From Nitrosomonadales bacterium (lineage in GTDB: Bacteria; Pseudomonadota; Gammaproteobacteria; Burkholderiales; Nitrosomonadaceae): a stretch of DNA of 7,532 bases. The stretch spans positions 1 through 7,532 of the forward strand of contig SPBV01000085.1 of NCBI GenBank assembly GCA_004525885.1, read 5' to 3'. The translations under genes and the position numbers were made by a program. Positions 1 to 6,086 of the stretch are shown here, in pieces. The notes beneath the pieces are model-generated. The model saw nothing but the letters and a program-made list of their open reading frames with translations, was not told where the DNA came from and did no database searches. The stretch's first letter is position 1. Each line of letters starts with the position of its first letter.

Positions 1-409
1 CCGCAACCGTGATCCAGGTAACAATTGCCAATATTCCTGTCCATGGATTTAACCCAATCACCACGCCTGCTGCTGTCGCCACACCTCTGCCGCCCTTGAA
101 ACGTAAAAATACCGGCCATATATGACCCAGAAAAACTACCAACGCAACAGCAGCAACCGCTTCACTATCCAACCCCCAGATCGGTGCAAAATGCTGCGCC
201 AATGCCACAGCCACCCAGCCCTTACCAGCATCACCAAGCAATGTTAGTGCCGCAGCTGCTTTGTTTCCACTACGCAGTATATTGGTTGTTCCAGGGTTCT
301 TCGAACCAAAGGTACGTGGATCAGGCAATCCAAAAATCCAACTTGCTACAACTGCAAAAGAAACGGACCCAAGAAAGTAAGCCAAGAGTATAAAAACTAT
401 TATTGTCAT
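1..409 (-). CDS. plsY: Acyl-phosphate:glycerol-3-phosphate acyltransferase PlsY, 5' part (runs off the left edge)
   Basis: PlsY is an inner-membrane enzyme that moves the acyl group from acyl-phosphate to glycerol 3-phosphate, giving lysophosphatidic acid, the first step of phospholipid synthesis in most bacteria. I translated the minus strand by hand. It gives 136 residues with no stop up to the window edge, against about 200 for the family, so the C-terminal third is missing. The start MTIIVFILLAYFLGS is the typical first membrane helix. Residues 35-46 (GSKNPGTTNILR) match the first conserved cytoplasmic motif. Residues 104-112 (FKGGRGVAT) match the glycine-rich second motif, with Arg where many homologues have Lys. 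The third motif would lie outside the window. The ATG at 409 fits the family N-terminus, but no good Shine-Dalgarno precedes it. The gene is divergent from folB, a common proteobacterial arrangement. Confidence 0.96.
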   Translation of the reverse strand, partial: MTIIVFILLAYFLGSVSFAVVASWIFGLPDPRTFGSKNPGTTNILRSGNKAAAALTLLGDAGKGWVAVALAQHFAPIWGLDSEAVAAVALVVFLGHIWPVFLRFKGGRGVATAAGVVIGLNPWTGILAIVTWITVA

Positions 410-434
410 TGAGATTGGCGCCACATTAGCAAAT

Positions 435-464
435 AGAATAAAATTCACTTTAATTCTACGTTAA
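435..464 (-). promoter_or_regulatory. Possible plsY promoter in the plsY-folB divergent gap
   Basis: Read on the minus strand, TTAACG (459-464) and TATTCT (435-440) are 18 bases apart. Each matches 4 of 6 bases of the sigma-70 consensus, and they lie 26-55 bases upstream of the plsY ATG. The match is weak. I found no better pair for folB on the plus strand. The same gap holds an 8-bp direct repeat GAAGCACC at 479-486 and 490-497, and a TGGCGCCA palindrome at 416-423. Confidence 0.22.
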
Positions 465-518
465 AACTGCTTCCCTACGAAGCACCCTAGAAGCACCTCA
501 TATCCTAAATTTAGACGA

Positions 519-878
519 ATGGACATAATTTTCATCCACGAACTCAAAGCGAAAACTCTGATTGGAATTTATCCGTGGGAACGTCAAGTAGCACAAACGA
601 TACAACTCGACATAGAAATCGCTCTGCCAACAAGCAAGGCTTGCCAGACGGATAATTTTGAGGATGCGCTGGATTATTCCTCTATCGTCAAACGGATCAA
701 TGAGACCCTATCACAAAAACAATTCTCCCTGCTGGAAGCATTAGCTGAACATATCGCTCAAATCATCTTAACGGAATTTAAATCTCCATGGGTAAAAGTC
801 AGTGTGGCAAAACTCAGCATGATACGTGGTGTGAAAAAACTTGGAGTATGTATTGAACGAAGCCCACATTCTTCATAA
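519..878 (+). CDS. folB: Dihydroneopterin aldolase FolB
   Basis: FolB converts 7,8-dihydroneopterin to 6-hydroxymethyl-7,8-dihydropterin plus glycolaldehyde in cytoplasmic folate synthesis. Many FolB enzymes also epimerise the substrate at C2'. The 119-residue length is normal for the family, which forms octamers of small T-fold subunits. The N-terminus has the usual form: a beta strand (MDIIFIHELKAKTLIGIYPWE) with the conserved Glu21. Tyr53 (LDYSS), Glu73 (SLLEALAE) and Lys98 (VAKLS) fall where the family's pterin-binding and catalytic residues are expected, judged from memory of the E. coli enzyme. The C-terminus KLGVCIERS matches the typical VGV-I-R ending. The usual Pro-Gly of the KP-A loop is replaced here by residues 99-105 (LSMIRGV). 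The ATG at 519 has no clear Shine-Dalgarno. The gene converges on hemD with 39 bases between stops. Confidence 0.95.
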   Translation: MDIIFIHELKAKTLIGIYPWERQVAQTIQLDIEIALPTSKACQTDNFEDALDYSSIVKRINETLSQKQFSLLEALAEHIAQIILTEFKSPWVKVSVAKLSMIRGVKKLGVCIERSPHSS

Positions 879-901
879 ATTATATAATCAAAACTATTTA
901 G

Positions 902-933
902 TAATCTTAAGCCTGCTTTAATTCTTAAGATTA
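902..933. repeat. 10-bp inverted repeat overlapping the hemD stop; possible folB/hemD transcription end
   Basis: TAATCTTAAG (902-911) and CTTAAGATTA (924-933) are perfect reverse complements separated by 12 bases. The right arm lies in the last codons of hemD, and the hemD stop (918-920) lies in the loop. The position between convergent genes suggests a two-way terminator. However, the stem has only two G-C pairs and no clean U-run follows on either strand, so a standard intrinsic terminator is doubtful. Confidence 0.4.
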
Positions 934-1691
934 AGAAGTGCAGCAATCAGGCCCGTATCACCAGGGCCAGCCTTGATTACGTTCAAAAATCCGAGTGCCT
1001 CTGCTGCAACCTTGATACGCTTATGGCTTGCATACACTGGCAAGGAAAACAGTATATCTTTACAATCTTTTTTAGGCACCAGAGTTACAAGATTTTTTAC
1101 AGCAGAACTACTCATTATTGAAACAGCTGTTATTTTCTTCGCAGTTAGTAGATTGATCAATCCGGTAGGTGGTGTAGTTGGAATACAACGATCGTAGGCA
1201 GTAATAACTTCCACCTGAGCTCCACGCTGTACTAGTTCGTCACATAACAACTCTCGTCCACCATTTCCACGAAATATCAATATATGACGTCCATTAACGC
1301 ATGCTGACTGCAACTTTGAAAGTTCAAGCAAACCTTCACTATCATAATTTTTTGATGGTATTAATACGTTATTAACCCCACGTAAATTTAGCTCTTCAGC
1401 AGTGCCTAACCCAGGAGCGAATACCTTGATTGAGTGGGGAAGTTTAATGTCATCTGTAAGCGCCATCTCCACCGCACTGGGGCTTACAAAAATTATCGCA
1501 TAAACTCCTTGTAATGATACTAACGCTGCCTTGACTTGCGTTTTATCTGCTGGTGGCTTGATAAGAATAGTTGGAAATATAAAAGTCGTAGCCCCAAGCA
1601 CTGCCAACCGCTCAGCAGTACGGGAGGCGAGTTTTACTGGTCGCGTAATCAACACATATGTGCCCGATAGTGGGCCAACTGTATTTGGCAT
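918..1691 (-). CDS. hemD: Uroporphyrinogen-III synthase HemD
   Basis: HemD closes hydroxymethylbilane, with inversion of ring D, to uroporphyrinogen III, the branch-point precursor of haem, sirohaem and cobalamin. It acts in the cytoplasm. The protein has 257 residues, the usual size for the two-lobed single-domain enzyme. Recognisable segments are VLITRP (13-18), FVSPSAVE (68-75), APGLGTAEEL (92-101), DSEGLLEL (117-124), ILIFRGNGGRELL (137-149), Tyr166 in TAYDR, and GPGDTGLIAAL (242-252). Tyr166 corresponds to the tyrosine often discussed as active-site, by my recollection. The ATG at 1691 places VLITRP at the usual depth; the next Met is residue 76. No Shine-Dalgarno precedes it. hemC, the usual upstream partner, is absent: 570 non-coding bases follow, then mltB. 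There is no HemX-type fusion at the C-terminus. Confidence 0.93.
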   Translation of the reverse strand: MPNTVGPLSGTYVLITRPVKLASRTAERLAVLGATTFIFPTILIKPPADKTQVKAALVSLQGVYAIIFVSPSAVEMALTDDIKLPHSIKVFAPGLGTAEELNLRGVNNVLIPSKNYDSEGLLELSKLQSACVNGRHILIFRGNGGRELLCDELVQRGAQVEVITAYDRCIPTTPPTGLINLLTAKKITAVSIMSSSAVKNLVTLVPKKDCKDILFSLPVYASHKRIKVAAEALGFLNVIKAGPGDTGLIAALLNLKN

Positions 1692-1703
1692 AATTAAAAT
1701 ACT

Positions 1704-1732
1704 ATCTTAATAAGAATCGGCAATCATATCAA
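1704..1732 (-). promoter_or_regulatory. Candidate hemD promoter
   Basis: On the minus strand TTGATA (1727-1732, 5 of 6 to the -35 consensus) is followed after exactly 17 bases by TAAGAT (1704-1709, 4 of 6 to the -10 consensus). Transcription would begin near 1697, leaving only about six bases before the hemD ATG at 1691. That agrees with the lack of a ribosome-binding site and would make the mRNA almost leaderless. If real, hemD has its own promoter and does not depend on a hemC operon. Confidence 0.42.
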
Positions 1733-2125
1733 ATCACTTACTAATTCCACTATTACATATGGCTAAATTACAACCACAGTTTAGAAACAATAATCAGGAT
1801 TTATATATTAAACAGTGTAGAACTAAAAACCAAAAAAACATCTATAAAAGACGTTATGTTGAAAAAATATTGCCGAACATAAACTAAGGTCGCAATCCTT
1901 GGCGTTTAGAAAATATTGAAGCTAAAATGAAGGAAAACTCGAATTAATCTTGCACCTGACTTTACGCTTAACAGAAAAATGGGTCAATACAGCTAGTTAG
2001 TTGCCTCACAAAGTATAAGGCTAGACTTCGAATAAGGATATAAGGGGCCCACACTTACCTGCTGTTGCAACAATAAAATATTCTCAATCTATTTAAGATG
2101 AAAACTGGAAGTTTGCTAGAATGTC

Positions 2126-2131
2126 TATAAT
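2126..2131 (+). promoter_or_regulatory. Perfect -10 hexamer, possible mltB promoter
   Basis: TATAAT matches the sigma-70 -10 consensus exactly, 130 bases upstream of the mltB start. I see no good -35 element at 16-18 bases upstream (AACTGG at 2103-2108 is poor) and the extended -10 TG is one base out of place. In AT-rich sequence such a hexamer can occur by chance. Confidence 0.22.
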
Positions 2132-2152
2132 TAAGCATAACATTGGAGTTAT

Positions 2153-2200
2153 ATGGCGCCATGTAGCGTTACTGTGCTAGCACTTTGGAAAGCAACATAG
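2153..2200 (+). CDS. Possible 15-residue upstream ORF in the mltB leader
   Basis: An ATG at 2153 opens 15 codons, MAPCSVTVLALWKAT, ending at TAG (2198-2200). It is preceded by GGAG (2145-2148) at a 4-base spacing, a better ribosome-binding site than any of the housekeeping genes here shows. It lies downstream of the TATAAT at 2126 and 61 bases before mltB, so it could be a leader peptide. The start codon is part of a 10-bp palindrome. No homology is recognised and chance is quite possible. Confidence 0.15.
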   Translation: MAPCSVTVLALWKAT

Positions 2201-2261
2201 TATATTTATTTAATATTTCCCAATACGTGGAGACATCAGGTACTTTTCTTTTCGGATACAT

Positions 2262-3287
2262 ATGCGTCGAATCAAGAAAAACATTCTCAGCTCTAGCTAT
2301 ACAGCTTTACTAATTACAATTGGATTTTTTTCGCTTTGCTATAGTCTATCTGTCATGGCAACGCAACTACGCCCAGAAATCGAGATTTTTATCGTTAAAA
2401 TGGTAAAAACTCATGGATTTGAAGAGTCTGAACTTAAAAGTATATTTAGTAAAACGCTATATCAGCCAGGTATTATCAGTGCAATTACCCGTCCGAGCAC
2501 ATCCAGACCGTGGCATGAATATCGTCCTATCTTTATCAACCCAGAGCGTATTGCAAAAGGCGTTACCTTCTGGAATGAGAATGCTAGAACGCTTGAACAG
2601 GCAAGCAAGAAGCTTGGAGTCCCTGAAGAAATTATTACTGCAGTAATTGGGGTGGAAACCTATTATGGAGCTCAGACTGGCGGGCATCGAGTATTGGACG
2701 CTCTGACAACTTTAGCGTTTAATTATCCAAAGCGCGCTGAATTTTTCCGTGATGAGCTGGAACAATATTTATTGCTTACTCGGGAGCAAGGCGCAAACAT
2801 GTTCAGCATCAAAGGATCCTACGCTGGTGCAATCGGTATCCCACAATTCATGCCTAGCAGCTATCGTAGCTACGCAGTAGATTTTGATAACGATGGCAAG
2901 ATAGATTTATCGAGTAATACTGCTGATTCAATAGGTAGTGTAGCCAACTATTTGATGGCTCATGGATGGGAAGTTGGCGGTCCAGTAGCAACACGTGCGC
3001 AAGTCAGCGGTGACAGTAGCTACAAAACTTTAGAAATGGGATATATGCCTCTTCATACAATCGAGAAAATGAAAACACTTGGAATTACACCATTGATTGA
3101 CATCTCAGATAAACGTCAAGCCACACTGATCAAACTAAATAATAAAAACGAGATGGAATACTGGCTAGGCTTCAATAATTTCTATGTTATTACCCGATAT
3201 AATCGTAGCGCTCATTACGCCATGTCTGTACTGCAACTATCCGAAGAAATTCGTGCGGCACGAAATAATGAGAAAGACCCATTATGA
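2262..3287 (+). CDS. mltB: Membrane-bound/periplasmic lytic murein transglycosylase B (MltB/Slt35 type)
   Basis: MltB cleaves the MurNAc-GlcNAc bond of peptidoglycan in the periplasm, leaving 1,6-anhydro-MurNAc, during wall turnover. The 341 residues compare with about 360 for E. coli MltB. Residues 1-34 form a Sec signal: basic MRRIKKN, a hydrophobic stretch, then VMA before Thr35. There is no proper lipobox (the only Cys, 26, is in SLC), so it may be released as a soluble protein, unlike E. coli MltB. The catalytic glutamate is Glu132 in GVETYYG. SYAGAIGIPQFMPSSY (186-201) is the family signature. DFDNDGKIDL (207-216) matches the EF-hand-like calcium loop of Slt35, followed by SIGSVANYLMAHGW. 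NFYVITRYNRSAHYAM (306-321) is the conserved end of the domain. The ATG at 2262 has only a weak GGA upstream. It converges on fbpC with 19 bases between stops. Confidence 0.95.
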   Translation: MRRIKKNILSSSYTALLITIGFFSLCYSLSVMATQLRPEIEIFIVKMVKTHGFEESELKSIFSKTLYQPGIISAITRPSTSRPWHEYRPIFINPERIAKGVTFWNENARTLEQASKKLGVPEEIITAVIGVETYYGAQTGGHRVLDALTTLAFNYPKRAEFFRDELEQYLLLTREQGANMFSIKGSYAGAIGIPQFMPSSYRSYAVDFDNDGKIDLSSNTADSIGSVANYLMAHGWEVGGPVATRAQVSGDSSYKTLEMGYMPLHTIEKMKTLGITPLIDISDKRQATLIKLNNKNEMEYWLGFNNFYVITRYNRSAHYAMSVLQLSEEIRAARNNEKDPL

Positions 3288-3306
3288 GTCAACAGTTTAT
3301 ACAAAA

Positions 3307-4386
3307 TTACGGCACCGTTTGTCTGAATGCCACTACATGATCAGCCTCCAGTTTAACGCCAATATTATCACCTATAGCGTGATTATGATGACTTGGAACC
3401 AGTGATAACGCAGTACTACCTCCAGGCAAGCGCAAAGTATATAGAATTTCGCCACCTCGGAAAGCTTTGTGTAACACCTTTGCATGTAAAGAGCTTTCAT
3501 CGTCATACACAATATCATCTGGGCGCACTAATACGTCAACCACGTTGCGCTCTTCGCCACGCACTCGACTATCCGATGCGTGTAGATGTGAAACATCTAC
3601 TGTTAGAACTCCCAGCTCGGTCTCGACGTGACGTGAGTCAAGAACCCTACCAGAAAGAAATACACCCTGTCCTACAAAATTTGCAACGAAGCGACTAGAA
3701 GGACGATGATATAGATTGTAAGCAGTGTCCCATTGTATAATTTCGCCGTGATGCATGACACCAATCTCGTCTGCAATAGCAAAAGCTTCGTTTTGATCAT
3801 GTGTTACAAGAATAGCCGTAGTGCCCTGACTTTTAAGGATGTCTCGGACCTCTAGACTCAATCGTTCTCGTAAGTTCACATCAAGATTAGAGAAAGGCTC
3901 ATCCAATAATAACAAATCAGGACGGGGAGCCAATGCACGTGCTAATGCTACACGCTGCTGCTGCCCTCCAGAGAGCTCGTGAGGATAATTATTTGCCACA
4001 TCGGCAAGGCTTACAGTCTGAAGCATCTCTTTCACGCGTAGTGCACACTCAATGTGATGTATGCGATGCAAGCCAAAGGCAATATTAGAAGCTACAGTAA
4101 GATGTGGAAACAACGCATAATCCTGAAATACCATTCCTATGTTCCGATGCTCTGGTCGTAATGAAAATCCAGAGCTATTCACCTTCACACCGTTCAGTAA
4201 AATTTCTCCTGCCTCTATCGGCTCAAATCCAGCAATACAGCGTAAGACCGTGGTCTTTCCACAACCGCTTGATCCTAAAAGGCAGCCGATCACACCCTTA
4301 TTAAGCGTAAGTGACAAATTGTTAATTACTACATGATTGCCGTAGGTTTGATTTATGTTTGCTAGTTCAAGCAGCGGGATATTCAT
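3307..4386 (-). CDS. fbpC: Iron(III) ABC transporter, ATP-binding protein
   Basis: This is the cytoplasmic ATPase that powers ferric iron import with FbpB. In 359 residues the nucleotide-binding domain is complete: Walker A GSSGCGKT (38-45), Q-loop Gln88 in VFQDYALFPHL, signature LSGGQQQR (138-145), Walker B LLLLDEP (158-164) with Glu163 as catalytic base, D-loop SNLD (166-169), and switch His196 in LVTHDQNEA. Residues from about 240 form the TOBE-type regulatory extension typical of the FbpC/PotA/MalK branch, including VLVRPDDI (285-292). Gene order and the partner proteins point to iron rather than polyamine, sulfate or sugar. It is the last gene of the operon. The ATG follows the fbpB stop by 4 bases with no clear ribosome-binding site, so translation is probably coupled. 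No terminator is evident after it. Confidence 0.94.
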   Translation of the reverse strand: MNIPLLELANINQTYGNHVVINNLSLTLNKGVIGCLLGSSGCGKTTVLRCIAGFEPIEAGEILLNGVKVNSSGFSLRPEHRNIGMVFQDYALFPHLTVASNIAFGLHRIHHIECALRVKEMLQTVSLADVANNYPHELSGGQQQRVALARALAPRPDLLLLDEPFSNLDVNLRERLSLEVRDILKSQGTTAILVTHDQNEAFAIADEIGVMHHGEIIQWDTAYNLYHRPSSRFVANFVGQGVFLSGRVLDSRHVETELGVLTVDVSHLHASDSRVRGEERNVVDVLVRPDDIVYDDESSLHAKVLHKAFRGGEILYTLRLPGGSTALSLVPSHHNHAIGDNIGVKLEADHVVAFRQTVP

Positions 4387-4390
4387 AAAA

Positions 4391-6073
4391 TTATTTTTCG
4401 GCTTGTCGCGTAAGCAATGCTATTGGAATCAACCCCGCCAGAACCAACGCTACTGCAGGCAAAGCTGCTTGCTCCCATTCACCTTCAGATGTCATTTCGA
4501 AAATTCGCACTGCAAGTGTGTCCCAACCAAAAGGCCTGGTCATTAACGTAACAGGCATTTCTTTCATAACATCTACAAAGACTAGCGTGACAGCGGTAAA
4601 TATTCCGCCTTTAAGGATCGGCAAATGAACACGCTTAAGCATGCTCCATCCGTTTAAACCAAGCCCCATTGCAGCCTCATCTATGTTAAAAGTAATACGT
4701 TGCATGGCGCTATCTATGGGATTATGACCGACTGCGAGAAAACGAATCATATAAGCAATTAACATGACTACAAGCGTACCCTGAATTAAAAGTCCGGTTT
4801 CTATAGAAAATAGTTGCATTGCCATTTTACTGAACCAGTTGTCAAGCCATGCTATGGGAATAAAAATCCCTACTGCTAAAACTACACCAGGCAAGGCATA
4901 ACCTATAGTGGCAATGCGCACCGCAATTCGCGTAACCATATCAGGGTGACGACGCGCAGAATAAACCATCAGTAACGCAACAGAACAGATAAGTAGTGCA
5001 GCTAGCCCAGATAGTATCAGCGAGTGCCAGAGAAAACCAAGATAAAGCTGGTTAAACTCTTCTGCAAAAGTATGTGTAGCCCAAATAAATAATTGCGTGA
5101 TCGGCAGTAGAAAGGCAAAAAATAACGTGGCTGAGGCAAACCCAGCTACTACCCAAGAATGCCATCCTGTAAGTATAATAAGGGGCGCGCGTGAACTCTG
5201 CTTAGTCTCCGCATAGCGCATTCGTGAACGAAATTGCTGCTCTATAACGATCAACGCGAATACAATTACAATCAGCAATGATGCAAGCTGGGAGGCTGCA
5301 GATAAGGAGAACATACTGAACCACGCTTTATAAATAGCTGTAGTCAAGGTATCGTAATTAAATACTGCCACTGTTCCAAAATCTGCTAGGGTTTCCATAG
5401 AAACCAGCATAACTCCACTTGCTATCCATGGCCGCGCCATTGGTAGCGCAACTTTAAGAAACCCTTGTGTACGATTAAGTCCCAGTGACTGAGCAGCTTC
5501 TAGTGAACGCTTTCCCTGGGTTAGAAAAGCATTGCGAGCTAGCAAATATACATAAGGATAAAAAGAAAGGGTCATGACAACAATGACGCCCATCCTGCTT
5601 CGGACGTTCGGGAACCAGAACAGCTCCGCTCCTAGCCAAGAGCGTAATGATGTTTGTACGGGGCCAGTAAAATCGAACAAACCAAGAGTAACAAATGCTA
5701 AAACATATGCGGGGATTGCAAGCGGTAGCAATAACCCCCAAGAAAAAATATTTCGCCCAGGAAAGTCATATACAGCTGTGAACCAAGCTAAGCTCACTCC
5801 TAATAGTGCCGAACAAACAGCAACTCCCAATGCGAGCCAAAATGTATTTAGTAGCACTCTAAGTAAAATGGTTTCTACCAAATGCTGCCAGACGCCCCCC
5901 GCAGGAGTAAGAAATGACAAAATGACGGTACCTACGGGAACAAGCACCAGTACAGCAACAAGAACGGGGATAAAACGCCAGCTTAGTATAACTCGAAACA
6001 CATAAGATGAAGAATGGGAAAAACCATCTCTCGTATTTCTATTTTCAGACTTCACATTGAGTGTTCCACGCAT
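4391..6073 (-). CDS. fbpB: Iron(III) ABC transporter, fused double-domain permease
   Basis: FbpB forms the inner-membrane channel for ferric iron. At 560 residues it carries two homologous permease halves in one chain, so a single copy with two FbpC subunits would suffice, as is usual for the FbpB/SfuB family. Each half has an EAA loop that docks on the ATPase: EAAQSLGLNRTQGFLKVALP (192-211) and EAAMGLGLNGWSMLKRVHLP (466-485). I judge about twelve hydrophobic membrane segments, for example near 35-55, 75-100, 162-180, 260-278, 350-370, 425-445 and 538-555. The first 25 residues are polar and cytoplasmic. It starts 13 bases after the fbpA stop. AAAGGGG abuts the ATG directly, too close for an ideal ribosome-binding site; TAAGG 11 bases upstream, overlapping the fbpA stop, is an alternative. 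An in-frame TGA lies just upstream, so the start cannot be extended. Confidence 0.95.
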   Translation of the reverse strand: MRGTLNVKSENRNTRDGFSHSSSYVFRVILSWRFIPVLVAVLVLVPVGTVILSFLTPAGGVWQHLVETILLRVLLNTFWLALGVAVCSALLGVSLAWFTAVYDFPGRNIFSWGLLLPLAIPAYVLAFVTLGLFDFTGPVQTSLRSWLGAELFWFPNVRSRMGVIVVMTLSFYPYVYLLARNAFLTQGKRSLEAAQSLGLNRTQGFLKVALPMARPWIASGVMLVSMETLADFGTVAVFNYDTLTTAIYKAWFSMFSLSAASQLASLLIVIVFALIVIEQQFRSRMRYAETKQSSRAPLIILTGWHSWVVAGFASATLFFAFLLPITQLFIWATHTFAEEFNQLYLGFLWHSLILSGLAALLICSVALLMVYSARRHPDMVTRIAVRIATIGYALPGVVLAVGIFIPIAWLDNWFSKMAMQLFSIETGLLIQGTLVVMLIAYMIRFLAVGHNPIDSAMQRITFNIDEAAMGLGLNGWSMLKRVHLPILKGGIFTAVTLVFVDVMKEMPVTLMTRPFGWDTLAVRIFEMTSEGEWEQAALPAVALVLAGLIPIALLTRQAEK

Positions 6074-6086
6074 CCCCTTTCATGCC

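Larger units (their letters stand above)
1692..2261. other. 570-base intergenic region between divergent hemD and mltB, no convincing gene
   Basis: I read both strands. All frames are broken by frequent stops and base composition is AT-rich. The longest ATG frame is 42 codons (1759-1887, plus), very basic, with no ribosome-binding site and no recognised family. I looked for a hemC 3' end directly upstream of hemD and found none. No tRNA or known RNA was recognised. Short perfect palindromes are present: TGTTGCAACA (2063-2072) and ATGGCGCCAT (2153-2162). ATAAGG occurs three times between about 2015 and 2045. Promoter-like elements sit at both ends, as expected between divergent genes, but they account for only a small part of the length. 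Confidence 0.6.

Noticed and set aside
184..393. Plus-strand frame of 69 codons opposite plsY
   Set aside because: The minus strand encodes clear PlsY motifs across the same bases; the plus frame has no recognisable domain or ribosome-binding site.
1759..1887. 42-codon plus-strand ORF in the hemD-mltB gap
   Set aside because: No ribosome-binding site, AT-driven composition rich in Lys, Asn and Arg, and no recognised family. Chance is the simpler explanation.
1692..2261. hemC remnant or tRNA gene in the gap
   Set aside because: No HemC C-terminal motif in any minus-strand frame and no cloverleaf with a recognisable T-arm was found by eye.
3301..3322. Possible terminator hairpin ACGG-CA-CCGT near the fbpC stop
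   Set aside because: The loop is only two bases unless the stem is shortened, and there is no clear U-run; not enough for an intrinsic terminator.
3284..3340. ATGA overlap: a new ATG inside the mltB stop opening 18 codons, as if a coupled downstream gene had been cut off
   Set aside because: Most of the frame lies antisense to the fbpC end and stops after 18 codons; too short to support a truncated neighbour.
5475..5741. Second minus-strand frame of 88 codons inside fbpB
   Set aside because: It is out of frame with an intact permease whose EAA loop and helices run through this region; no frameshift is needed.
5574..6005. Plus-strand frame of 143 codons inside fbpB
   Set aside because: It is antisense to well-conserved permease sequence and its product is low-complexity Thr/Asn/Ser-rich, typical of a shadow frame.
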